Source: Ramazzottius varieornatus (taxonomy: Eukaryota; Tardigrada; Eutardigrada; Parachela; Ramazzottiidae). Taken from it: 64,000 bases of DNA. Where the stretch lies: NCBI GenBank assembly GCA_001949185.1, contig BDGG01000017.1, positions 496,001 to 560,000 on the forward strand, read 5' to 3'. A program made the translations under genes and the position numbers. Position 1 is the stretch's first letter. The number at the start of each line of letters is the position of its first letter. The notes under the pieces are model-generated. The model saw only the letters and a program-made list of their open reading frames with translations, made no database searches and was not told the DNA's origin. Shown piece by piece: positions 24,542 through 34,058 of the stretch.

Positions 24542-25003
24542 CGCGGGTAAGTGCATAAGTAAATTGGCTCTCAAAATATTATAGCATACACCTTTGATAG
24601 GTATCAAAACACTAGGGTACTGTTTCAAACTATAGTATAGTATAGGCCAAAAAAGTACCCTACTGTTTCGAACTATACTGTTGTATAGACCAAAAAAGTN
24701 NNNNNNNNNNNNNNNNNNNNNNNNNNNNNNNNNNNNNNNNNNNNNNNNNAACTGATGGCATCAGTTTTGATCTATACTACAGTATGGTTCAAAACAGTAG
24801 GATACTTTTTTGGTCTATACAACAGTATAGTTCGATACAGAAGGGCACTTTTTTGGCCCATACAACAGTATAGTTCGAAACAGTAGGGTACTTTCTTGGC
24901 CTATACTATACTATAGTTCAAAATAGTACCCTACTGTTTTGATACCTATCAAAAGTGTGTGCTATAAGATTTTGAGAGCACATTTACTTATGCACTTATC
25001 CGC
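24542..25003. repeat. large fold-back element with internal tandem repeats, interrupted by an assembly gap
   Basis: Outer arms are inverted: GGTAAGTGCATAAGTAAAT at left, complement of GGATAAGTGCATAAGTAAAT at right, continuing through TTTTGATAGGTATCAAAAC. Inside, a unit of about 44 bp (GGTACTTTTTTGGCC, TATACAACAGTATAG, GTTCGAAACAG) is repeated about twice left of the gap and four times right of it, in opposite orientation. Each unit contains its own small palindrome (CTATAC...GTATAG). No target duplication is evident. Confidence 0.85.
24700..24749. other. assembly gap (50 N)
   Basis: A run of exactly 50 N, the usual placeholder for a gap of unknown length, at the centre of the fold-back element. 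The true sequence and repeat number are unknown here. Confidence 0.99.
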
Positions 25004-25034
25004 CGCCCATATTCCAGCCTTCGATACTGTTTTT

Positions 25035-25830
25035 CAGTGTTGCTCCAACATGACTTTTTCGATTCTAATTGCAATTACGATTAATCGGAATACTTCGAAC
25101 CGCAGCAATACCAATTGTCTGAGATTCAGCTCCGCTGAATTAGCTATTACAATTACTCGGAATTCAGCTCGCATCAGCAATTGAAATTATGGTTGCGGTT
25201 CATTTTTGAGATCTCAATATTCCCGAAATATCGTGTTCTAAAGCGACTTAAGCCCACGGTTCCACACGCGTGGAATGGATGTCGGATGTTTAGCTCAGAA
25301 CATGTTGTACTCAAGACGTTGAAAACGGATGCGCTGATGGATGCAGGTATTTTAATGCTTCCTGAAACCTTGCGCGTACGTCGTCGTACAGAGGAAACAT
25401 CCCTTAGGGTGTTGGTAGTTAAAAATATCGGGACCAGGGTTGAACTTCGCGCGTACATCGATGCACCGCGCGTGATTCGCAAAACAAAACTGTAAGCCTC
25501 GTACTTTTCTCCGTCGTGCGACATGCACGTACGCATACATGTTCGCCCAATCAAGCGCCAAAGACACCCAGAAACTCCGATACTTGGGACACCCACGTGC
25601 GTTTTACCGCGCTGTAGGGCGCAAACTCAATAATCTGAATGGTCACATTGCTTATTTTAATTACCAATTACAACTTTTTCCGTTTTCGGAATTCTAGTAC
25701 AATTCCAATTAATATTGGAATTACCCAGCTTGGGATTCCCAATTTCAATTGTCGTATTGGAATTCAAAAACGGTCGTTTTCGGCCATTTTCAATTATACT
25801 CTATCAATTGTAATGATCAGAGCAAAACTG
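25035..25830. mobile_element. hAT-type non-autonomous DNA transposon, copy B
   Basis: 796 bp, begins CAGTGTTGCTCC and ends GAGCAAAACTG. Perfect 8-bp target duplication CTGTTTTT at 25027..25034 and 25831..25838. Nearly identical to copy A (14553..15341) in the same orientation; the main difference is a 6-7-bp insertion near the right end. Internal sequence AACATCCCTTAGGG links it to 8469..8616. No transposase. Confidence 0.92.
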
Positions 25831-25845
25831 CTGTTTTTACTTGTA

Positions 25846-25896
25846 GCAAGAATCACCTGCCCGTACCGCCATAGCGAATGGGCAGGTGGTTCTTGC
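25846..25896. repeat. short perfect-class hairpin
   Basis: GCAAGAATCACCTGCCCGTA is followed 11 bp later by its near complement (2-3 mismatches). It directly abuts the right target duplication of hAT copy B. Could be a small fold-back remnant. Confidence 0.6.
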
Positions 25897-26527
25897 TAAT
25901 TCTTACTGGCCCATAATATCCCGTCGTTCGTGTACCAAAACCGTTACCATCACCAATACGTCGTTTTACCATGTTTGTGCAGGGTTGGAATCACCCAGAG
26001 ATTATCGGCTGATTATCGGCGGATGCCCTGCGCTCGTTGCGCCATCTGGGCGAGACTACCACAGCAGGTAGCAAAAGACAGCCTGACTACAGGTCTGCCC
26101 AGCCATATTGGAAACTACTGTATGGTCTTTATTTGATAGCTCGAGCAGTGAACCGTCGAGTTCGCCCGCTTGCGGCAGTAAAAAAATCATTTTCTCCACA
26201 ATCCGAGATCAAAATGTTTCTTGTAAGGGGCTCCGACCATTTTTCTCCGGCGACCATCGCACCCAGAACGCAGTCAGTTCTGCTGTAGGCTCTACCACGA
26301 CATTGTTTCGTGCTTACTCACTCCCTCTCCACCGGTCTCTTGGAAACATTCTGCTTCTTGTTCTGCTAGCAATTTCCGTAGGTTTGGCTGAGTTTTAGTA
26401 GTACACGACAGCGTAGCAGTCACGCGTTGATGAAGAAGGAAGCACTTGAAAACATGAGCTCAAATGGCCCAGGGCCATTACCGTTCACCCAGACATAACA
26501 AAGTCTATCTGCTGCTGCTGCTTATTA
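25897..26527. other. no gene recognised
   Basis: Short overlapping frames only. 26290-26400 reads hydrophobic but has no start or domain support. Confidence 0.35.
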
Positions 26528-27009
26528 GTCCTGCTCACGACAAGCCGTAAAACTCCGTTGATTGTGTTGATCTCGAAAGTGGATTAGGAAGTTTCGTTTT
26601 CAAGATAAGCAGCCCCGCTGCCCTCGAGTAGCTTATCTTGAAAGCGAAAACGGATTATTTTCTGCACACTTGACTCAAAAGTTCAAATTTTCATTTTTCA
26701 GCTGATCTCTGTCTGCACAGTGCTTCACGTTGCGAGGTACCGTTTCACGTATGAGCTTCTTGATACCTATTAGTGTCGGGGATATCGGAAGACAGAGACT
26801 AGCCAGAGAGAAAACCATGAATTTCAACCTGGTCAGGAGGCAAAGTTTGCCTACAAACCTACCCCGCAAAACTCGCGCATTCCCGCTCCCGTTTCCGAGA
26901 CTTTCGAAAAACGCAATTTTGCCTCACTCACGACTAATTTCCGTTGATCAAGCAAACTCAAATTTTGAATCAACCGTTTGCGACATAATCAGCTCGTCGT
27001 GAGGAGGAC
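26528..27009. mobile_element. 482-bp MITE with TA target duplication, copy 1
   Basis: Ends GTCCTGCTCACGAC and GTCGTGAGGAGGAC are inverted repeats; both sides are flanked by TA (26526..26527 and 27010..27011), the Tc1/mariner-type signature. Length is identical to copy 2 at 57485..57966, which lies in the opposite orientation with only about a dozen differences by eye. Near one end lies an internal imperfect hairpin (TTTTCAAGATAAGC / GCTTATCTTGAAAG). No transposase. Confidence 0.92.
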
Positions 27010-27011
27010 TA

Positions 27012-27807
27012 TTGATCAGCAGGCCAGCACTCTGTTTAAAGCTCGGTAGGGAACCCGGCCAGAAAACAATTGCTTTCATTGCGAGTTGAGGAACCTACTG
27101 CAGCACTTGTACGTGACCAACAAGTGACACCACTTCACAATCCCGTGTGGCTCTGTTTCAGGAAAGCTGACGCACATATGGCTTCATCACATTCCTCCGC
27201 TCGACACCGGCTATAGCTACTTGATACGTGTGCTGCGCCGGCCAACTTGGATTCTATTCTGTAGTCATAAAAGAAAAACTTCCTTGTTTATATTTACCCA
27301 TCGTCCCGCAGTGAAACATTTCGTTCAAGACGCTCGCTTCGTTTCAAGGTAAGTAACAAGTGCTGTGGTTATTGATAGATTACACAAGAAAATTAGGTCT
27401 CCACTGAAATGGCATACGCCTATCTATTTTGTGGAACTATGCTGAGTCTTTGTACAGTATGCAGTACTGTGTACGAATAATCAACAGTGTAGCACCTTAT
27501 TGCCGCCGGCCTGATTTTATTCCAATGTAATTTCCTTATTGCATATCCTGTCTTACTCATAACACTAATCGACGAGCTATAAGGAAAAAGCGGTTTGGTG
27601 GCTCTTGTAGTCATCGTGCTGAAAAACAGTAAACATTTGTAGTGGCCTATAAGACAGCAACTTTCAGTTTCACCTCCAAGTGTTTACGACGACAGTTGAG
27701 TAATTTTCATCTCCAGCACCCCACTCTAAATTCTTTTGCTTGCTATCACAACTGGTTAACAACTTATTCTTTCAGCTTACTTCGAAAGGAAGTCTCGCTC
27801 ATCAGTC
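27012..27807. other. upstream region of the small secreted protein gene
   Basis: No gene seen. It probably contains the promoter and 5' UTR of the gene starting at 27808; I cannot place a transcription start. Confidence 0.35.
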
Positions 27808-29192
27808 ATGGATCGGTTTTTGCAAATCTCAATTGCTGTGCTGTGCCTGCTCGCTGTTGTGTACGCGGATCCTCCGGCTGACGTGAGTAAACTTATGGTT
27901 TTTATCTAATTAATCTCTCGTTCTCAAGTGACTTCTGTTCATCTCGGATCCAAAACTTCTCAGAGATTTTGAAAGAACATTCATGCCACTTTCCATCAGG
28001 TAATTGATGCTGAGCCAGAAAGCTATCAGGTTGCGTTGAGTTTTACCAGTAGGAAGAGCTTCCTGGTTCAGGTTGTTTTCGTCAGCTTTTCTGTCGTTTT
28101 CCTAAGCGTCTCTAATACGAAGAACTGAAGGGGAAGGTCTTCACGCATCACTCAACCTTCAGTCGAGTCATGTGTCTCGATTCACCGCATGAAACTGAAT
28201 AGTTAATTTGGTACAGGTTAGAAAACAGTAACCAGTATCGCACGACATTTTGTTCGAAGTGGCAAAATATTGTGCTTGAGTTTCTCATCGATTTTCTTTC
28301 ATAATCGAAGAAGTGTTTGAAAGCTGAAAGCTCGATTACGGTCTTTCCTGTTTGCTGCATGGCGCGGCCTAATTCCCTGCTTGCCGAAGGGACAGGTACC
28401 TATTTTATGCATAATCACAAAAATCGAAATCGATAAAGAGTGAATACAGACGACACCTGGACGCTTTACCATCATTTTTCTCGTCACGCTCTGATGGGAT
28501 TTTCACCTGTCCCTGTCAACAAGTCTATTGATTACGATCATTCGATCGCCAGGACCTCTCATCGAACGGGGGCCTGGCTAAACAAACTCGACGGCATCGC
28601 CGCTCTAAGTGGCGCACGCATCCAGCCGAAAACACTGGTAACATGCGCCACTTGCAAGAGCAATCTTGCTGGCGTTTTTATCCAGTGGCGCACCCTTTCA
28701 GCTTTTATTACCAACGACATGCGCCACTTGGGAGATAATCCTGTACTGTCTATTGCCAGCCAGAGGCGTACGGTAATACCATAGGCAAAAACAGGGACAG
28801 CTCCAATTCCCATGTTCTGTTTGCAGGTGAACCACATGAACCGCCAAATCAACCAAGCTGCCGCGGCTGTCATCCAGAATGCCCAGGCCCAACTGAACAA
28901 CAGCATGAATTCGGCGCAGCCAGGTTCTTCGGTGGCCGTCAGCTGCAGCTCGGACGCTCAGGGTAACAGCAACTGCCAGAGGAAGACGGTGGATGCCGCC
29001 GGGAATACCAACATCATCAACACTTCCGGACAGTCTCAGCCAGGTGGCGCGGTGGTCTCTTCCAGCAGCAACAACAACGGCGCTCAACCCGCGGGTGTGC
29101 ACACAACCACTATCAACGGAGGAACCACCTTGAATTGTCTCTGTTCTATTCTTTCGGTTCTATCCATCTATCTTGTTAGTCGTTTGCTGTAA
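27808..29192 (+). CDS. small secreted Asn/Gln/Ser-rich protein, family unknown
   Basis: 146 residues in two phase-0 exons, 27808..27882 and 28827..29192 (donor GTGAGT, acceptor TTTGCAG). Exon 1 is a signal peptide with probable cleavage after VVYA (MDRFLQISIAVLCLL...). The mature part is polar: an Ala/Gln/Asn segment (RQINQAAAAVIQNAQ), a central pair of Cys (SCSSD, NCQRK), then Ser/Asn/Gly-rich sequence, an NTS sequon and a hydrophobic C-terminus (CLCSILSVLSIYLVSRLL) that could be a GPI signal or membrane anchor. I do not recognise the family. The 944-nt intron holds two TGGCGCA hairpins. Signal peptide, clean splice sites and the single open exon make it a real gene. Confidence 0.7.
28577..28740. 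repeat. TGGCGCA double-hairpin element (intron of secreted gene)
   Basis: Left end AAACAAACTCGACGG; first hairpin 28606..28654 (AAGTGGCGCACG, loop, CATGCGCCACTT); second 28683..28730 (AGTGGCGCACCC, loop CTTTCAGC, ATGCGCCACTTGGG). The clearest two-hairpin copy in the window. Confidence 0.88.
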
Positions 29193-29701
29193 TTATCTCT
29201 TCTTCCATGTGGGACACTCTATCAAGGAGGACAGGCTGTTTCTCCTGTTTGAAAGTATGCTAATGTGGAAAGTGCCGTATTATCGCGTTACCTTGTTCTC
29301 AGATGTTCTGTCGTACGTAAAGCAATCGTGTCATACATAAATCAACCGCACAAGTCTTCGATAGTTACGGTGCCGGGAAGCCGAAGAAACGACGGTGTCA
29401 TCGCGATAACGGAAGGAGAACCCGAATGTTAAAACTTATCAAAACTAAAAATAGATAAACTTTGCAGACTCAAAATAAATCCTCCTATACTATTTTCGTA
29501 GAATCTGATACCTCTCGGTTTGCCTTGTGTAACGCAATCCGCGGCGCTTGCAGAACTAGACAGCTGCGGTAAAAAAGTGAGATATTGCCATGAGAAAAAT
29601 TACGTACTAATTTTGTGATAGCAGCATTGATGAGAAGGCACGGGTGTAAAAGGCACTACGCATGGCAAAACGGGCTATTGGCGTGGTCTTGTGTCATACC
29701 C
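29193..29701. other. 3' flanks of two convergent genes
   Basis: No coding sequence seen. Holds the 3' UTR of the secreted gene (+) and of PLC-delta B (-). Confidence 0.5.
29474..29479 (+). promoter_or_regulatory. candidate polyadenylation signal AATAAA
   Basis: AATAAA 282 bp after the stop of the secreted-protein gene on the same strand. Hexamers occur by chance in AT-rich DNA. Confidence 0.3.
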
Positions 29702-32700
29702 TCAAGGAACCACCAACTTGGTGATTTCCAAAAAGATGGAGGCCAGTTCCAGTGGTTGATCCTCACGATCCAGCAGCTGCACATGTCGGAAACCTATAAA
29801 ATAGATTAAGAAACCTCCAAACTCATAGCAGTGCTTTCTTCATGATTGTGACACAACGAAGGTCAACTGACCTTCTTGTATGCAGCTGAAGGGAATGCTG
29901 TACTGCCCGATGGTCGGGTTATGCGACGTGTTATCCTGGTCTTTCACTTTCATCCTCAACACCGCCATCTCCGGATAGTTGACTCGAAAGTCCATCTTTT
30001 CATTCCAATAGGGGTTGAACCCTACGAAGAACATGAAAGAAAGAGTCTTCAACTTGCACCGGACACCCTTGATTGGAAAAGTAAGCGCGGTGGTGAGATC
30101 GGCCAACACGACCTAGGAGTCCTTTTCGAAAAGCTGCAAACTCCCTCAACCCAGAAAATACAGGACATGGTGAATGCAGTAACATGAAAGACGTTCAAGC
30201 GTCTGCGTACCGTTGTTTTTGACGACGGCACTGCGCATCTTCTTCTCGTCCACTTCTCTACCAATGACTTCCACAGTGACATACGGGTCCACTACGTCCT
30301 TATGCGGTGACCCAAGCGGTTTCGGCAGTCGTTGTCCACTGATGATCCTCACTGTCAACATCCAGGGTCTCCTTGACGCTTCGAAGAGGTCGACATCCCA
30401 GCCGTGTATCCGCATGAACTCGGGTTTCAGCAGATATCCACACCCGCCATTATCCATGAAGAGGGCATTGTAGGCGTCCGTATTCTTGTTGAGGTTCTGG
30501 TAGTTCAGCGCCACAATCTGGCATCCGGCTTCCAGGATGGGCAGGGCGTTGAAGTTGGACGAACTGAGACGGGTGGCGGCGGGATAGACGCGCACCAGTT
30601 GGCGCTGACAGTGCTCGATGATATCTTTACGTTGCCGTTCCAAAAGAGCGACGATCTTGGACTCGGATACCGAACTACACTCAAAATACTTCCCTGTAAT
30701 TTAAGTTGGAATTATGTGATGGATATTGAGCGGAAACCGGCAACGTTAAACACCTGCATACAATTGGCTGTACATTTGTACAGTAAACGCGTATGTAGGT
30801 GCGTGCAAATGAAAATTATAGTAGGCAAATTAGAAAGTGTTTTCTTTTCACCATTTTTATTGTTGGCGAAACCGCCGAATTTGGTGGCTTTCAAGAAGAC
30901 ACAGTCGGACAATCTTTTGGAGAGCTTGATGGTTTCTTTAGACTTGCTGGCTTTCTCTACCACCTCTTCAACTTTCATTTCCGGCGTCGATGTGACTTTC
31001 ACCGTCTCGTCAACCTCGTCGGGACTCTCGGTGTCGCTGGCCACTTCCGCGTCCTCTTTGACTTCCTCTGGTAGCTTCTTTGCCTTGATTAATACCTTGT
31101 TCTTCAGCTCGTTAGGGGACAGGGCTTTCTTTCCAACCGGGCCGGCGAAGAGCTGATCTTTCAGGTGCGTGTGAAGGTAGGCTGCCATGATGTCCTGTTG
31201 GACGATCGAACAGTGATTTTCCAAGGACAAAATCACCGGATACCTAACACGACAGATTACAGTGGCTTACGTACCACACCAACTTCTCCCATTAAATTTT
31301 GGCTTTAAGCTCGACAAGACTGCTATCTCAAGTGGCACACTTTTTCATTGTTTCTGGCTGGCTGAAAGCGTGACGCCATTCGGTAAACTCGATAATAATG
31401 TTTACCAAGTGGTGCATCTTCTCGGCGTGATTAGCTGGTGGCATGCGCCACTTGGGAAAACGACCGGTCCAATATGTCAGGTTTTTTGTCCAAGCTTCCT
31501 TCTCAGCTTCTTACGAGCAATTCTGACAATGATAATCTGAGAATACAGTACACGCATCTGACCCAATTATTGGCCGGGACCAACCGAAAGCGGCAGCTGC
31601 CAGCCAAAGTGGTCGATCAATGGAAGCGATGGCTCTTTCGGCAGATGGCCAATACCTTTTCCCAGCCGATATTTAGTTTAATTACGTGCATCTTACTCGG
31701 ATGTCTTGAACCCGTATTCCGCGATGACTTTCACCACGTCTTCGAAGCGAATGGAAGTTGTCATGGTGTTACCATGAGTGATGATCGGGTCGCCGTCGTC
31801 TCCGTCCCAGCAGTCGACTACGCACGGCACATAAAAAGTAGATTTCTTCCGGAAAATAACCATGAATGCGTATTCTAGATTCCACCAGTTTACGATACGT
31901 ACTTTCGACACAGCGACATCCCTTCAGAAGGCAGGCTATATACGCCTCGATACTACTGGTCCCGGCGATCTGACCATCCATAAGATAGCTGTTATGCGAG
32001 GACGCGATGAAGTAGTCGGTCAGCGGGTTCCCCATATCCTGACAGACCACCGACCGTTTCGGATCGAACAGCAAGAACTTCGGGCTGTTCAGCAGATTCA
32101 CCAGACCGTCTAGCGACAGTTTCCACGCTTCCTTATTTTCCTTGACCGGCTCGAAACCCACGATCAAGGCCTCACAAGTCTCCTTCGTCACATCCTTCTC
32201 CTTCTGCCTCTCTACTAAGAACCTGGTGAGGTCCCCGAGGGTCCAAAGATACTGGCTCTTATCGCTCAAGAATTCCTCGAATATGTCTTTGATTTCTGGC
32301 CGCCCTGAGATTAACCTGTACAGTCGCTGAAAGCCGGCGTAATCTAGGACTGGAATGTTGTTGGAAGGGTGGGTTGTCGGTTCTGCAATGTCGAAAAGCA
32401 GCCGCACTTCCGCTGGCGACCTAGCTTTGATGTTCATGTTGTGGAGAAGTGTAATGGTTTCGCTTAGGTTAAGGTAACTATCGACGTTCTTGTCTGCTGC
32501 GTCAAAATGCCACCTCAGCCACCTGCAAGGAAGGAAGCGAGATGAGTAATCGACAGGTAAGGTAGCATCGCACCTGCATACATAAGCACAGCGGTGAATG
32601 TCGAGCCGGATGTACGCCGGTGCTTGATAGACTTTAAACTGTCAACCTTTCGTTATGACTGCAAGTATGTTGTTTGTACCCGTTAATTTTGGTTTCTCTG

Positions 32701-33480
32701 TCAGCTTTTGCGTGTTGGTTGACCAATTGTTCCAAGGTGCTGGTCCAGGTGTGGCACGAGGCTTTATCGCGAGCCACGAGGTCCATGATTCGACCATTGT
32801 GCAAGACGATGGAGAAGCAACGATCTTCTGGGAACTTCTTCCGGAACTTCTCGGATTTCTCCCGCCGGTTGAAATTGTCGGTACTGTAGCCTTTCCGAAC
32901 CTCTCGAACACGGGAGACATCCACTAAAAAACGTAACTTGATTCATGTGGTAAACAACAGCACAACACACATTCAGCAAATGAGAGCTCGTCCATCGAAC
33001 TGAGCAAGACTCGTTTCCCAAGTAGCGCACGCTCACAGTATTATTGGCTGGTAACCTGCGCCACTAAGAGCGACTTCATCTGCCCAGGCAAACCGCATGC
33101 AGTCGCGCATGACGACAACGATCTTATTACTATATTGGGCGGTTACAGGAGCAAGAGCACATGATGTCACGCGCATACCTGATCGAGGGAAGGCGTAGCA
33201 GCCGGCTGTTGAGCCTTCGTAGACGATTGATTGATAGTTGGGCTTCAGCCGGAAATGCCGTCGCACTTTGCCATTGCTGCCTTTCAGCTTGATCAGTTTC
33301 GTGCCTTCCACCAGTTCTCCCACACAATCCGGATCTAGACATTCTCAAATTACACGGAATCGAGATCTTTTTCAAACCGCTAAAAACTTGGCACTCACTG
33401 AAGTCAAGCTTGGCATCCTTTGAAGCAGCGTCGCCAGCAGCTTTCGGGTCGACGACAATTGCGGTTTTCTCCGCGGCCAT
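29702..33480 (-). CDS. phosphoinositide phospholipase C, delta type (copy B)
   Basis: Same reaction and architecture as the gene at 2575..6138. ATG at 33480 ([10 protein letters not shown]) with a longer N-terminus; PH domain in three exons ([24 protein letters not shown]); EF-hand loop [14 protein letters not shown]-like region ([10 protein letters not shown]); X domain with [16 protein letters not shown] and ITHGNTM (both catalytic His kept) and ENHCS; long acidic linker ([14 protein letters not shown]); Y domain ([24 protein letters not shown]); C2 ([27 protein letters not shown]). The last exon begins FRHVQLL and stops at 29702. Unlike copy A there is no intron between FIASS and HNSY, and its X-domain intron before [11 protein letters not shown] is about 446 nt against 56 nt in A, swollen by a TGGCGCA element. 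The shared intron phases show duplication of one intron-bearing gene. Confidence 0.94.
31305..31470. repeat. TGGCGCA double-hairpin element (PLC-B intron)
   Basis: Left end AAGCTCGACAAGACTG, stems AAGTGGCACAC and GCATGCGCCACTTGGG, second unit AAGTGGTGCATC. It sits in the intron between X-domain exons, a position shared with PLC-delta A, where the intron is only 56 nt, so this copy entered an existing intron. Confidence 0.8.
33005..33075. repeat. TGGCGCA single hairpin (PLC-B PH intron)
   Basis: CCAAGTAGCGCACGC, loop with ATTATTGGCTGGTAA, then CCTGCGCCACTAAGAG. Lies in the PH-domain intron shared with PLC-delta A. Confidence 0.75.
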
Positions 33481-34058
33481 TTCCCGTCACGTTTCACCTT
33501 CCCGCTGATCAATGCTACACTGTTTCACACAATGACCAATCCATACTCCAGTCCTTCCATCGAAGAGAGGCGATCGCTGCTCAGGACGCTGTTTCAACTT
33601 GAACTTGAACCTGCAAACATCAGCGAAAACGTCAACAATGCTCTCTTCAATCAAAACGATGCATCAGCACATTCCCAATCAACTCGCCCAGTGATTTGTG
33701 CGCATTGCGCAATACACTGTGCGCACTGGCGATGAGTTAGTGCACTATGGACATCCAAGTGGACCACGCCCTGTTTAGAATGCTCTGACCTTTTGACAGA
33801 CCAATCCGTTTATCTATCCCCAATTCTCAAAATTCTCAGAATGACCTGTTTACAATCATGCTCGCTGAAAGGCAGACAGCTGGCAGAAACTTTAGTCTGC
33901 GGGTTTAGGTCTGACAAGCAGAGACAGCCACCCGAGTTTAGGCAGTCCGACCGGAAGTTAAATCCGCTCTTTGCGCCCATGCTCGACCTCCGTCCCTTTG
34001 GAGCCCACTCTCGCCACCGGAATCTCCAGCACGATTTTCTCGTAGAACATCACTCCAG
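33481..34058. other. divergent intergenic region
   Basis: Between the 5' ends of PLC-delta B (-) and the nuclear receptor (+), so it probably holds both promoters. No TATA box or motif stands out. Confidence 0.45.

Noticed and set aside
26730..27002. 90-codon frame repeated at 57492..57764
   Set aside because: Interior of the two 482-bp MITEs; no domain and no independent evidence of coding.
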